Assembly (NCBI GenBank): GCA_964017185.1 | Contig: OZ024869.1 | Coordinates: forward strand, 66,558,315-66,622,314 | Origin: Rugalucina vietnamica | Lineage: Eukaryota; Mollusca; Bivalvia; Lucinida; Lucinidae | Length of the DNA stretch: 64,000 bases | Direction of reading: 5' to 3' | Part shown: piece by piece, positions 1-12,348 of the stretch | Numbering within the stretch: position 1 is the stretch's first letter | Layout: each line of letters starts with the position of its first letter | The notes under the pieces: generated by a model | Database searches by the model: none | Seen by the model: the letters and a program-made list of their open reading frames with translations, nothing else | What the model was told of the DNA's origin: nothing | Made by a program: the position numbers and the translations under genes

Positions 1-134
1 TGTTAAAATATCATTTGAAGGGAAATCTGCCCCTGCACTGGGGTTAAATACCATAATATTCAAACATGTTTATTGGTATATGCAGCAGATCTCAGGTGAG
101 CGTTTACAGGACCATTGGTCCTCTGGTTTGAAAT
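1..134 (+). repeat. R1 element, right end only
   Basis: Ends with the R1 terminus (ctcaggtgagcgtttacagg ... attggtcctctgg). The body lies before the window. Confidence 0.8.
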
Positions 135-209
135 GGTCATAGCTCATAAACATAAAATCTAAAACTTTGAAGTCAAAGTGCCATATTTCATTTTTTGCCA
201 AAATTAATT

Positions 210-430
210 GAGTTGCATCATGAGAAAGCTGGATTTTTGCCTATGCGAAAACAAAGACACAGATAAGCTGTGCAGTAACTGCACAGCTGATCAGTGCCTT
301 TGTTTTCGCTTCTCGGATAATAGAATTCCTCTTCTACTCATAGCCAAAATTTGAAGCCTCTAGCCTGCTCCTGTGACTGTACAGGCCGATTTGTATCGGA
401 TCCAAAGACGGTTTTCTTGCGTCTCGGCTC
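210..430. mobile_element. MITE-A copy, TSD aatt
   Basis: Palindromic non-autonomous element with ends GAG(C/T)xGC..CATGAGAAA and GGTTTTCTT..CGGCTC. A central hairpin is built on gcgaaaacaaag/ctttgttttcgc. The 4-bp duplication aatt flanks it (206-209, 431-434). Confidence 0.9.
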
Positions 431-1095
431 AATTGATAGATTGGCAACAGGAATTGCAGCTGCTCCATTTGAAGAGCCGTGGTCAGTGATACAGTAAATT
501 GTGTCCAACCAGAATTTATAGATCTTAGTCTAGCAATTAAGTACAGGGTGCAGTTGCAGTTATAGATATTCTAGGCAGTCTATGGTAAAAAAAGGTAAGC
601 AATGACCAATAATGGCGCAAAAGAAAGAAATTCCTACTTCAAAAATCATGGTGGGAAAAACCAAAATTTACAATCAGGTACAGAGCATGTCATAAGCAAA
701 GTGAGCAGCTGTTTCCCAATAGATGGCCACTAAGTTACACTGTTATATGAATACCTTGATACCTTGATTATATGTAGTCCCAAGTTGTTTGCAGTATTGC
801 GATATTGGCCTGGGATTATTTCTGTATAGTAGCAAGCAGCTGCACCTCAATGGTTTAAACTGCTCAGAAAGCCCTTTCACATGCAATCCACTAGATGCAA
901 CCTACATAGAAGGAAGTCTTAACATATCTATTGTCTTTATCTAAATATTTTGTTGGTCAACCTGTGACATAATTAGGTATGTAAGGAATGTAACTTATTA
1001 CTAGTTAGCATACTTTGACAATGTTTTTGTCTAGCTCAAATAAGCTTTTTCACAAGAAAACATTTTGTACATGTTAACTTTTATGGTTACATTAA
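431..1095. other. Intron, no gene; dispersed repeat at about 590-745
   Basis: No exon seen. The stretch with tggtgggaaaaaccaaaatt, caatcaggta and ccaataga(t)ggccact is shared, diverged, with 58780-58885, so it is part of a dispersed element. Confidence 0.5.
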
Positions 1096-1295
1096 CCCAT
1101 ATTTGACGAATGGATTCTACCATCATTATCAATTGGATGAGTCCATTTTCATTTGGTAGGATTTTCAAATTTTATTCCATTTTTCGATGAAATTTCTCTA
1201 AGCAAACAGAATAGCCCCAGATGGGACGCCGCGTTCTGCGGCGTCACATCTGGGGCTATTCTGTTTGCCTATGTCCCATAAAAGGGACACCAGGC
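1096..1295. mobile_element. MITE-C copy 1, TTAA-flanked hairpin
   Basis: Flanked by TTAA (1092-1095, 1296-1299). The centre is a long, near-perfect hairpin: gcaaacagaatagccccaga / tctggggctattctgtttgc with the loop gacgccgcgttctgcggcgtc. A second copy lies inverted at 8480-8691. The TTAA duplication suggests piggyBac-type mobilisation (inference). Confidence 0.85.
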
Positions 1296-1786
1296 TTAAA
1301 TGAGTCAATGAGATCAGCATGTCTTTTGACACAGTCTGGTTTGATAGAGGTCCTTTGTATTTTGCTATCACCTTGAATTGTCATTTTAAATTGTGGCTTT
1401 AAGGAGGCATTCTAAGTAAGATTCTTCATGACAGGTCAAGAATGATATCTTAAACTTCAATTGCTGTCCAAATGTCAAACATCATTTCTAAATATATAAT
1501 AAATAGGCCACATTGAATTGTAACAAGAGCACATAAGCTAATTTAAATCAGCTGATTCTCTAGTTTGGTAGTTGCATCAGTGGTTTTGGTTGCAACATAA
1601 CGGTTGCATGAATATATGTAACTGTTAGTTTGATTTGTATGTACATGATTTGATAGGTTGACCAAATTTAGCCGGTTGGTCATCAAATAGGTATGCCAAT
1701 GTTTTTCACTAGTGTGGGAAAAGAAAACAGCGAAGATAAGAATTACATTGCAAGAATAGACTATGATGACATGACTTTTCGTCACT

Positions 1787-2001
1787 GAACGTGTCATGAG
1801 AAAACCGGAATTTTGCCTATGCGAAAACAAAGGCGCAGATCAGCTTCGCAGTAACTGGGAAGCTGACCTGCGCCTTTGTTTTCGCTACATGGATAGTACA
1901 ATGCCTCCTCTACTTTCTAACGTTCTTTTGGGACTGTACAGGCCAGTTTGTGTCAAACCTGGTCGGAAACCCCGAAGACCGGTTTTCTTGCATTGCGGCT
2001 C
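1787..2001. mobile_element. MITE-A copy, TSD cact
   Basis: Same terminal and hairpin motifs as other MITE-A copies, flanked by cact (1783-1786 and 2002-2005). Confidence 0.9.
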
Positions 2002-2861
2002 CACTTTTGTTCTCACAGAGTGGTAGGAATGTGGGCCTTCTGGCCTTTAGCCAGCATTTCAGCTATACTGAGCCACGAAAATGCAAATGACATCAGTGTA
2101 GCCAAGCCTGCTTATTTGTGCAGTAGGATAGATGTTGTTATTCCTTTGATGGAAATGCTGACATCAGTCATTATGCAAAAACAGCAAGTGGAGCTTCTGA
2201 GTCAGTGAAGACATATTACCTGGCTTGAAGCCCTGGTCACAGGTTTTCTTGCCGTGAGGAGGCTCGGTTTTAAACTTGGTTTTCCTGAAAATTATCATGG
2301 AATTTTAACTGTTTGATCATGACCTTATACGATAAAAAATATCAAAGGTATGCTTTTTGAAAGAAATTTAATGGTACCAATTTAAGGAGCATTATCAAAA
2401 GTTTTTTGGCACATTTGAAAAACACTTTTCATTGATATTTTCGACCACACATGTAAGTGGTATATCCCAAGCCACCTGTTTGCATGTTGGAATTTTTTAA
2501 AATATGATAAGTCTAAAATGATCTTGATCAGAAAATTATGCCTGAATTCAGGGTTATGATCCAAAATTAATGGACTAGCATGCCCGTTGGGGCCGTGGGA
2601 AATAGATTGACTTTTTGTACCTCCAGGCTTTTTTAGCTAAGACATGTATTGCCAAATGACAGACCACCTGATTATTAGTTTTACATGGCTTAGGTCTCAG
2701 TAAGTTGATTAAATTGTTTGCTGATATAGGTCACTTTCAGCTTCATGGGTCCAGGGAATATTCAGTTGTCTGTTCGAGTTCTTCTTTTTTCTTTTGATTT
2801 TATAAATAACCCTTATTTTTTGTTTGTGTGTAAAATTTAACAATTCAATTTGTCATTTCAG

Positions 2862-2944
2862 AGCCGCAGTCTGGTTTCCGTATCGCCTTCAACATGTTTG
2901 ATACAGATGGGAACCAGATAGTTGATAAGAAAGAGTTCCTTGTG
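2862..2944 (+). CDS. MICU3: MICU3-like exon, first EF-hand
   Basis: The exon follows a pyrimidine-rich acceptor (tgtcatttcag) and ends at the donor gtacgt. It enters with two bases completing a codon and leaves in phase 0, giving 27 full codons. The peptide starts PQSGFRIAF and contains the EF-hand loop DTDGNQIVDKKE with D1, D3, N5 and E12 in calcium-binding positions. It ends KKEFLV, the same junction that precedes the variable linker in vertebrate MICU3. An alternative donor three bases earlier (gtggta) is possible but weaker. Everything before it in the window is intron. Confidence 0.92.
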
Positions 2945-3756
2945 GTACGTATTGCTGGGTTGATGGGGTTGGGTACCAATATAATAATAAGCAACTTTGG
3001 CAAGAAAAAAAATATCATGGTTAACCTATGACTAGGGAAACTAAAAAAAATATTAGGACAATGATTGACACAAACTATCAGTTTGTTACTTTCTATGTAG
3101 GATCAGACCTTATGGACATTTGTCGATGGCTTTCCCCAGTACTCGTTTAAATGACAATCAGTCTAAGGGAAATAATTCATTTTCAAAGTAAAAATTTATT
3201 GCTTCACAACTTGGTACTCTTGATATTGGCATTTTCTTTTGCCATGCATGTTCTTATACAAAACCATTTCCGTCAATTTATTTCATATCTTATTGTTTTG
3301 CAATTCCTTATAACTGTGCAATCAAGGTCTAAAGTGGCTTTTATACCCTTATTCTTTATATCTGCCATTTTAAACTCTTTATTCCGCTTTATTTTGAAAT
3401 TGTCATATTGTCATATGCACACACTCATGTCTATGCACTGTCAAATGTTTTATGTTCGTAAGAGCTTTTGTTAAATCTATTGTAAAACATTGTCACATAA
3501 CTTTTGATGACTGCACACTGTACTTCACTGTTGTAAATATATGTACACAACTTTAAGATTTAACCAAATTTGTTAGTGAGGTCTTTGTTGTTCTTTTAAT
3601 TTGTTAGATTTTCAGTATAAGAAATGGAAGAAACACACCCAGAATTTCCTACCAGGGATCATTCAAACCCCACAGACTGAAACAGACAATGACGCAAGTC
3701 ACAAAATGACTTGAATTATTCTATTTTCCATTGTTTCATAATAATGAAAACTTATT
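2945..3756. other. Intron, AT-rich, nothing recognised
   Basis: No exon, RNA gene or clear repeat seen between the first EF-hand exon and the R2 element. Confidence 0.5.
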
Positions 3757-4513
3757 AGCTCGCCTGCACGAAGTGCACAGAGCTATTGTTGTCACCTCGG
3801 TCATCCCCGTTTACGTTTACGTGTACGTCCGCGTCACACTTTCGGTTAAAGTTTTTAGAAGTCTATATCTCTTGAACATATAGATGTATCAAGTTGATAC
3901 TTTGCATATTGGTAGATATTGGTCTGAAGTTTTATGCAGTACCATCATGACCCATCCTGGGTGACATTGAGGTCAAGGTCACAGACTTAGAAATTTTATG
4001 ATAAAGTTTTTCATTAAAGTTTTTAGAAGTCTATATATCTTGAACATGTTGATGGATCAAGTTGATACTTTGCATGTTGGTAGATATTGGTCTGAAGTTT
4101 TATGCAGTACCATCATGGTCCACCCTGGGTGACCTTGAGGTCAAGGTCACGGACTTAGAAATTTTATGTTAAAGTTTTTCATTAAAGATTTAAGAAGTCT
4201 ATATCTCTTGAATATGTTGATGGATCACGTTGATACTTTGCATGTTTGAAGATATTGGTCTGAAGTTTTATGGAGTACGATCATGACCCACCCTGGGTGA
4301 CCGTGTTGTCAAGGTCACAGTTTTAGAAATTTTTTTGAACATGTTGATGGATCAAGTTGATACTTTGCATGTTTGTAGATATTGGTCTGAAATTTTATGC
4401 TTTTACGACCCACCTGAGCAACCTTGAGGTCAAGGTCATGGGTCATAGATTTTGATAAATTTAGTGGCAAAGCACAAGTCAGGCGAGCTATGCTGTCCTG
4501 CGACAGCTCTTAT
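3757..4513. repeat. R2 element with inverted ends
   Basis: Begins agctcgcctgcacgaagtgc and ends caggcgagct followed by ctgtcctgcgacagct. The inside is about three 170-180-bp tandem units, each with gttgatactttgcatgtt and gaggtcaaggtca. No transposase ORF. Parts resemble 17590-17860 and 18250-18300. Confidence 0.75.
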
Positions 4514-4974
4514 TTTTTTTCAAGAGTTAGCTATTATGCCACCACTTTTGAAATGGCACAATTGCCTTGCCGGGGCATTATATGTTCTACCAACACATTT
4601 TAGTTTTAACAACCCACCTCAGTTTTTAAGCAAAGGCATGAGAGATGCAAAGGTAAGACAGTCTTTGAGGCGTGAAGCATTTCTATGTTATTTGAAATGA
4701 AGGAAAGTTGTTCTTGCATGAAAGCTAAAATAACCAAAATTAGACGAGTAACAATGTAGTCTCAGGAAGCATTATTTCAGATACCCAAAACGAACAACAA
4801 GATTTTGCTAGCCCCAAATAATTCACTTCTATCTTTATTCTTATGATGTTCATTCTTTAAAATTTTTCAACATGCTTACCACTTTCGTAGCCCATAAGGA
4901 GGACTTTAAGCTAAATAACAATTGCTTGCATTCTTGGCCCCACATGATGAGAAGTGCTGATTTGACTGCCGTGC

Positions 4975-5070
4975 TAGCTGTTCTAGGCCCTTTGTATTAG
5001 GTACCACCTTGATGACCTCATGGTAGATTAGTGTTGTCCTCTAAATACTGAATAAAGACTTTTTATTACT
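4975..5070 (+). repeat. SINE/LINE-like 3' tail
   Basis: The stretch ggtagattagtgttgtcctctaa...aataaagac resembles 42361-42465 (agattagttgtactactaa...agtaaagac), indicating a shared retroelement tail. Confidence 0.45.
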
Positions 5071-5397
5071 TGGCTAGAAATTGTGTTGATCAGTAGTCAA
5101 ATTGTTATGTACATGTATATGTACATGTATATGTTAAATGAGACAAATGATATATTACGCTAACATATTCTGTAGAATTTTTGTGCATTTTAATTGTTCT
5201 CTATATGTAGTGTTGTTTTTATCATTTTGGTCTAATGTGAGACATGTTCAAATTTGGATTGTACTTGTTTGTATGTTATCATGTTTATTGTTCATAAAAC
5301 TGTTCATAAAAATGTTTGTTTAAAGCAGTGCAACCATTTAGGACAGTGCATTTACATTTCCAAAATCTAGCAAAGAAATGTATGATGTTATGCAAAA

Positions 5398-5427
5398 CAA
5401 AAAAAACAACAACAACAACAACAACAA

Positions 5428-5471
<44 letters not shown>

Positions 5472-5500
5472 AGAAAAAAAAAACAAAAAAAAAAACTGAT
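5398..5500. repeat. (CAA)n and poly(A) tract
   Basis: About nine CAA units followed by about 43 A, then more A-rich sequence. Possibly the tail of a retroposed element; it generates a false poly-Lys/poly-Phe ORF. Confidence 0.9.
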
Positions 5501-5688
5501 AATCAAAGGTTTAGTTTACTACTGTTTCTATGCATTTTTCTCAATGAATGAAACTTCAAAATTTAAGGAAATGAAATCATTAAAAAAGTTCATTTCCAAA
5601 CATGCTTTTGTCTTACACATGGTCTTTGATAATATGGTTGCACCGTATTCTATGGCAAAAAATGATTGTTTTCAGTGAAAGAGTGCGT

Positions 5689-5923
5689 GAGCCACCCCAT
5701 GGGAAAACCAACAATCTGCATAGGCGAAAACAAAGGCGCAGATCAGCTTCGCGGTGACCGCGAAGCTGATCAGCGCCTTTGTTTTCGCTACTCAGATAGT
5801 ACAATTCCTCTTCTACTTAAATCCGAAATTTCAAGCTTCTAGCTCTTTTCTGTAGCTGTACAGGCCGGTTTGTGTCAGACCTGTTCGGAAACCACATTGT
5901 TGGTTTTCCCACGAGGCGGCTTT
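5689..5923. mobile_element. MITE-A copy with near-perfect hairpin
   Basis: Ends GAGCC..CATGGGAAAACC and GGTTTTCCC..GGCGGC. The central palindrome is gcagatcagcttcgcggt / accgcgaagctgatcagc. It ends 37 bp before the alternative MICU exon at 5961. Confidence 0.9.
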
Positions 5924-5960
5924 GCGTATCAATGTTTTCCCCTTTGTTTTTCAATTTCAG

Positions 5961-6041
5961 TTAGAATCATTCTTCACTCTCCCCCCTCATGAGAGAAAGT
6001 TTGTTCCTCGAGGAAAAAAGCATTTGCAAGCTCTACTTGAT
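5961..6041 (+). CDS. MICU3: MICU3-like alternative linker exon (version 1)
   Basis: This is 27 codons between an excellent acceptor (gtttttcaatttcag) and the donor gtatgt, phase 0 at both ends. The peptide begins LESFFTLPPHERKF and continues through a basic RGKK stretch. It starts with the same L-E-S-x-F pattern as the exon at 20175, and either one joins in frame to KKEFLV upstream and TVDPIQ downstream. I infer alternative, possibly mutually exclusive, linker exons between the first EF-hand and the core. It could also be a cassette exon used together with 20175, or a chance ORF. A MITE-A copy ends 38 bp upstream. Transcript support is needed to be sure. Confidence 0.62.
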
Positions 6042-6118
6042 GTATGTCTTGAACAGTGGTTTAAAATTGTTGTTAGACGGAGCATAAATACAGAACTTGC
6101 TGCCTATATTATGCTGTT

Positions 6119-6403
6119 CATTACGAAAACTTGCCTATGCAATATACCAAGAATTTTTTAACCAAAGAATTAAAAATTTCATTGGAAAATGTTTTATTTT
6201 ATTTTTTGGATTATTTTCACTCAAAATATACATTGTGGGTACACGTTAGAACCGCCTCGCCGAGGCAGTTCTCATGAGTACCCACAATGTATGTTTTGGA
6301 TCAAAAATAAGAAAATTAGATGTACCCATGCATACCCTAGTTTTACTTTGTAAAAGTGGGGTTGAAGGCGGTATTCTATTCAAGGACATGTTATCCTGGT
6401 GTA
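6119..6403. mobile_element. MITE-B copy
   Basis: Ends acgaaaacttgcctatgcaa and caaggacatgttatcctgg. The centre is an inverted repeat, acattgtgggtac..gttagaaccgcctcg then cgaggcagttct..gtacccacaatgt. Nine related copies occur in the window. Confidence 0.85.
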
Positions 6404-6413
6404 CTATGCTTTT

Positions 6414-7830
6414 TAGCTCACCTCAGCCGAAGGCTCATAGATGAGCTTATAGTATACCCATGCTCTGGCGTCCGTCGGTCGTCCGTCCGTCGTCGTCCAC
6501 AATTTCAAAGATCTTCTTCTCTGAAACCGCTGGGCCGATTGTTCTCATATTACACATACACCATCTACAGGTAGGGGGAAAGAATAATTGTGTTTTTTGT
6601 TTTGATCGGATAAGGGCTCTGGTTACTATGGTAACTTATGCTTCCCATAGACTTATAATGGAAAAAAAGTGAAAATTTCCAGTTTTTGCTGTCTTGTTGC
6701 AGATATTTGAATTTTGTTTTTGCAGAATTGTTTATTGAGTAGTCCTCTACGTTTCTTGTGACTTTTGTCCTAATCCTTTATTTTGATTGGTTGCAGGGGC
6801 CCCATATAGGGCAAAATTTCGAAAAACATTCAAAAATCTTCTTCTCAGAAACTGTCAAGGGGATTAAGCCTGTACTTTGTATACATGTTCCTGACAGTGG
6901 CCTCTACATAATTTGTGTTTTTTATTCCAGGCGGATAAGAACTCTGGTTGCTATGGCAACTTAAAGTTTCCATAGACTTACAATGGGAAAAGTGGAAATC
7001 GGCTATTAATTTTGTTTTTGCAGAAATGTTTATTGAGTAGTGTTTGACGTTTCTTGTTAGTTTTGTCCTAATCCTTTATTTTGATTGGTCGCTGGGGCCC
7101 CATAAAGGGCAAAATTTTGAAAAAAAAAAAACATTCAAAAGTCTTCTCCTCAGAAACTGTCAAGTGGATGAATCCTGTACTTTGTATACATGTTCCTGAC
7201 AGTAGCCTCTACATAATTTGTGTTTTTTTATTCCAGTCGGATAAGAACTCTGGTTGCTATGGTGTCCATAGACATATAATGGGAAAAGTGGAAATTAGCT
7301 ATTTTTTCTGGACCAATTGTAGGTATTTGAATTTTGTCTTTGCAGAAATATTTATTGAGTATATCTCTATGTTTCATGTGACTTTTTTCCTAATCCTTTA
7401 TATTGATTGGTTGCTGGGGCCACATAAAGGGTAAAAATTCGAAGAACATTTAAAAATCTTCTCAGAAATTGTCTACGGCATGAAGCCTTTACTTTGTATA
7501 CGTGTTTCTCTGACAGTAGTCTCTACATAATTTGTGTTTTTTATTTCAGTCGGATAAGAAATCTGGTTGCTATTGCAACTTAAAGTTTCGATAGACTTAA
7601 AACGGGAAAAGTGGAAATTGGCTATTTTTTTCTGGTCCAATCTCAGATATTTGAATTCTATTTTTGCAGAAATGTTTATAGAGTAGTCCTCTACAGTTTG
7701 GTTGACTTTTGGCCGATTTCCTTTATTTTGATTGGTTGGTGGGGCCCCATAAAGGGCAATTTTTTTAAATAAATATTTGGTTAATATAGCAGATCTCAGG
7801 TGAGCGTTTACAGGACATTTGGTCCTCTGG
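6414..7830. repeat. R1 element, ~310-bp-unit subtype
   Basis: Starts tagctcacctcagccgaagg and ends ggtgagcgtttacaggac..ttggtcctctgg. Inside are about four tandem units with ttgattggttg(c)..ggggcccc(a)ta, ggcaaaat, and cggataagaa. No transposase. The inverted counterpart is 47350-48732. Confidence 0.85.
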
Positions 7831-8164
7831 TTTTTAAGAAAATGCTGAAAGCAATGCTTGCAGCTTTCTATTACTCAAGCTACATTGCATATATTTCTTA
7901 AATTCATGCAACTGTCCATTATTAATCAAGATTTTCACTCTTACATGTACTGGTCAGTATGTTTAATCGAGATGACATAGTATTCTTTTTGGCAATGAAA
8001 TTAGTCGGAGTTTCTTTTAGAGCAAAGAAATGGTACAAACTGATCATGATATTGTGATTGTACTCATGGCAGTGTCAAATTCATAATGCGCTTTGGGATC
8101 TTTAATTACTGTATAGTCTGTTTGATTGAGTGGAAAACCTTGGCGATAGGTTTTTTCCAATTAT
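7831..8164. other. Intron, nothing recognised
   Basis: AT-rich unique-looking sequence with no exon or repeat boundary that I can support. Confidence 0.5.
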
Positions 8165-8454
8165 GCACTAGTCATTTGTAACCACAGCCCCCCACCCCCA
8201 GGGGAGGGCGGGAATAGCCGTGGAAATGAGCGGGGTTTTACCATGGCAGTGCGTGGGAAATACCCTTGGTTTGCTTTATATAGGCAAAATGGCCTGTGAA
8301 ATGAAAAAGAGCAGGCTCTGGAGGAAAACAGCAGTGGTTTTACCGACGAGCAGTGCCTGCAGGGTGTGGCTTTTAGCAGGGATTTGCTGGACCAAAAGTC
8401 AAAGTCCCCACTACTCCCTGGAGGTGGGTGGCTGTGGTTACAAATGACTAGTGC
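8165..8454. mobile_element. 290-bp element with inverted ends GCACTAGTC
   Basis: Ends are exact inverted repeats, gcactagtcatttgtaacc / ggttacaaatgactagtgc, extending into cagcc/ggctg. The inside has gggaatacccttgg and accaaaagtcaaagtcccca. A partial relative is visible at 18535-18665. Confidence 0.8.
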
Positions 8455-8479
8455 TTTCAGGTTTCTTTAACTCATTTAA

Positions 8480-8691
8480 GCCTGGCGTCCCTTTTATGGG
8501 ATATAGGCAAACAGCATAGCCCCAGATGTGACGCCGCAGAATGCGGCGTCCCATCTGGGGCTATTCTGTTTGCTTGTAGGAATTTCATCGAAAAATGTGA
8601 TAAAAAATAAAAATCACTCCTAACACCCCTAAAAATGAAAGTGGACTCACCCAATTGATAATAATGGGAAAATCCATTCGTCAAATATGGG
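8480..8691. mobile_element. MITE-C copy 2, inverted, TTAA-flanked
   Basis: TTAA on both sides (8476-8479, 8692-8695). The same hairpin as 1096-1295 in opposite orientation, with compensated arms around gacgccgcagaatgcggcgtc. Confidence 0.85.
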
Positions 8692-9119
8692 TTAAAGGCA
8701 GTCAAGTTCTGTATAAAAATGTGTGCTGGCAAATGTAATTGTTGTTGTTTCGCATGGCAGCTTTAACATACATAGCTCAGCTTTTCACTGCATGATCTAC
8801 AATCCATCTTTGTTCAAAACATTTATATTACAGTCCATTTGCAGCATAAAAACAGCTGATAAAAGAATATTTACTATATTGGTTCTTTTGGGACCAATAC
8901 GAAATGTTTAGGCAAAATATTTATATGAAGACAGCACCAGAACAAGTTAGATTGGCCCTGGTCTTCGTTGCTCAGTAGAGAACTAAAGATTTTGGGCAAA
9001 ACCGATATTTCATCTTTTGTTGTCACTGTTTTGCTAACTTAATATGAGCCACATCATGAAGTCCATTTATGTGTTTACGAACAGGTTCGACACAAATCGA
9101 TATGTACATGCACAGACGA

Positions 9120-9245
9120 TGATTAGACACTTGAAATTGTTGATTTTAGAAGAAGAGTGATTGTATTATCCATGTAGTGAAAATAAAGGTGCTGATCAGC
9201 TGTGCAGTAACTGCACAGCTGATTTGCTTATTGGTCTATGCATAT
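9120..9245. mobile_element. MITE-A fragment
   Basis: Only the middle survives: agaagaagagtgattgta, ggtgctgatcagctgtgcag, and the hairpin partner ctgcacagctgat. Its right side is cut by the R1 element starting at 9250. Confidence 0.7.
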
Positions 9246-10132
9246 TGTTAGCTCACCTTAGCCGAAGGCTCACAGGTGAGCTTATAGTATACCTATTCTC
9301 CGTCGTCCGTCGTCGTCCACAATTTCAAAGATCTTCTCCTCTGAAACCACTAGGCCAATCAAAGCCAAACTTCATGTGAAGCATCCTTAGGAAGGGGGAA
9401 TGAAAGTTTGTATAAATGGTCAAGGTCACATGACCAAGATGGCCGCCATGGCTATCAATAGAAAAAACCTTTAAAAATCTTCTTCTCCAGAACCAGAAGG
9501 CCTATGATTTTGAAACTTGGCATGAAGCATCAGGCAATGGAGCTCTACAAAGTTTATATAAATCATGACCCTGGGATGACCTTGACCTTTTTAACGGCAA
9601 GGTCAACTTAGGCCTCCCATGCATTTGAATGGAAAAAAAAATAGGAAAATGACAATTAATGGCAAAAACTTGCTAGGAATGAGCAAATGGACAGAATATT
9701 TATTTCTATGAAAATATTTTGGGCCCAGAGGGTTGTCTGCCCCTGCCGCGGGGCTATATACATGTGTATGACCATAATATTCAAACAGCGTCTTCTTCTC
9801 TAAAACCGCTTGGCCAATCAAAGCCAAACTTTATTAGGAGCATTCTTAGGAAGAGTGAATGAAAGTTTGTATAAATGGTCAAGGTCACATGACCAAGATG
9901 GCCGCCATAGCTATAAATAGCAAAAACCTTTAAAAATCTTCTACTCCAGCACCAGAAGGCCTATGATTTTGAAACTTGGCGTGCAGCATCAAGAAATGGA
10001 GCTCTTCAAAGTTTATATAAATCATGACCCTGGCATGACCTTGACCTTTTTTACAGCAAGGTCAATTTAGGCCGCCCATGCATTTGAATGGGAAAAAATA
10101 GGAAAATGTCATTTAATGGCAAAAAACTTGAT

Positions 10133-12348
10133 ACACACTGGTAAATGTTAAAGTTCTGGAGCTAGTTGCAACGAACTGGTGCAGTCTAAATTACGCACTG
10201 GAGTAAGATTAAAATGGCGGAAAAGGTAAAGAAATCGTATACCTCTCTTCATTACCATTCCCTTTTAAACTTGTGTGTACTTTATTTGTCATGTTACCTA
10301 GCGCAGAGAAGGGCGGAAACCTTGCAGTTTATGATTTTATCACGCAATGTTCGATTTGTTTCATGTGTTAGGAGCCAAATCCGATACAGTTCAACCAACA
10401 TGACCGGTGGTATGTGTTTGCGTGCCAAAATTGAGGGGAAAATGCATGTTTGAGAATAGGTTTTGTTATATTATCATATATTTATGAATAAACATTCAAG
10501 AAACACGATTTCCGATCGCCATTTTTTTCTTGGCATCGAAGCAAATATTTTATTGATGATTTTCAAGTACAACGCACTGGGAGCATTTTTTGAATCATTA
10601 GTACAACGCACCGGTGGTTGCACAAACTTGGTTCTGGGTAGCTGATTTCACATAAGGAAAGCATCTAACTCACCCAGAAAAACAGAGACATTATTAGTGT
10701 TCATCCATAAAAAATCCGTAACATTGAACTTGAATACAGTGATGGCATTGACCACAACGTAGCGGCGATTCTTAGAGTACACGCAATTTATGTCTCGAGC
10801 AAATATAAGAAAATTGTCTACCCATGTACCTACACGTTTTACTATATAACGTGGAGTCTAAGGTTCACGGGCATAATTTTTAGGCAGTTTTCTTGCTTTT
10901 TTTTCCATGTTTTCAAAACTAGATCCGTGTCTATCATCTCATTAACCTTAGAGTACACGCAATTTATGTCTCGAGCAAATATAAGAAAATTGTCTACCCA
11001 TGTACCTACACGTTTTACTATATAACGTGGAGTCTAAGGTTCACGGGCATAATTTTTAGGCAGTTTTCTTGCTTTATTTTCCATGTTTTCAAAACTAGAT
11101 CCGTGTCTATCATCTCATTAACCTGTGCCCTCAATCAATCAGAACAGAATATTTATGTCTGTAACAGCTTTAATACTTTATTAATGTTAAAGTCTTTAGT
11201 CAATATATATTTGTTAAATGTGATCGCTTAAGTACTTTAAATTGGATTATAGCAATATTCTCATCTTAAAGAATCTGTATGAATAAATAAGTAAAGGAAT
11301 CAGTGCATCTGCAGACCAACCGAATTCCCCAAAACTAGTTGTAACTTGTAAGAATGAATAAAGCAAGGCACAGTGTTCGCCATGTCCAGCTAAATTAACT
11401 CATTAAAAGCTTAGATGGACCCATTTAAAAAAATATAGGACATAAATGCATTTGTACGTACTCGTACATTTCTTTTCTTGTTGATCGGATGCACAAATTG
11501 ATGAGACGATGAGCGGGATCTAGGTCTGACAACATGGAAAGTAATACAAGAAAATGCCTCATAACATTATGTCCATGAACCTTAGACATATAGCAAAACA
11601 GGTGGTACATGTACATGGATGGACGTTTTTTTTTTCTTTTTCTTCTTCTTATTGTTGCTCGACACATAGAGTCTGCGTACTCTGAGAATCAGCTCTAACG
11701 TATTACCACTATGTTTTAGTAAAAATAAAACAAAAATCAAATTTTCGTCTAACAACTATCATTTTTAGTCTTGTAAATCTTTGCACATATGATTACGTAA
11801 TGAAGGGCGCGTTAGATACTTTGCCTATGTGAAATCAGCAACCCTGAAGCAAGTTTTTGCAACCACCGGTGCGTTGTATCAATGATTAAAAAATTACTCC
11901 CAGTGCGTTGTACTTGAAAATCATCAATAAAACATTTGCTTCGATACCAAGAAAAAAATTGGCGATCGGAAATCGTGTTTCTTGAATGTTTATTCATAAA
12001 TATATGATAATATAACAAAAACTATGCTCAAACATGCATTTTCCCCTCAATTTTGGCACGAAAACACATGCCACCGGTTATATTGGTCGAACTGTATCGG
12101 ATTTGGCTCCTAACCCATGAAATAAATCGAATATTGCGTGATAAAATCAGAAACTGCAATGCTTTCTTCCTTCTCTGCGCTAGGTGACATGACAAATAAA
12201 GTACACACAAGTTTAAAAGGGAATAGTAATGAAGAGAGGTATACGATTTCTTTACCTTTTCCGCCATTTTAATCTTACTCCAGTGCGTAATTTAGACTGC
12301 ACCAGTTCGTTGCAACCAGCTCCAGTGCTTTTACATTTACCAGTGTGT
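10133..12348. mobile_element. 2.2-kb foldback element nested in R1
   Basis: Two arms of about 540 bp are inverted repeats of each other (10133-10675 and 11810-12348). The tips are acacactggtaaatgt / acatttaccagtgtgt. The 3-bp duplication gat flanks it (10130-10132, 12349-12351); the uninterrupted R1 sequence near 9671 shows the empty site. The middle (10676-11809) encodes no recognisable transposase. Short ORFs in the two arms (beginning MAEKVKK) are mirror copies, not genes. Confidence 0.88.
10771..11121. repeat. 176-bp direct duplication inside the foldback element
   Basis: Two nearly identical units (10771-10946, 10947-11121) starting cttagagtacacgcaattta and ending catctcattaacct. Confidence 0.92.

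Noticed and set aside
5285-5678. ORFs with poly-Lys or poly-Phe runs
   Set aside because: They are translations of the (CAA)n/poly(A) tract and have no other protein features.
10214-12267. Two similar 79-codon ORFs beginning MAEKVKK on opposite strands
   Set aside because: They are mirror copies in the inverted arms of the foldback element and resemble no known protein.
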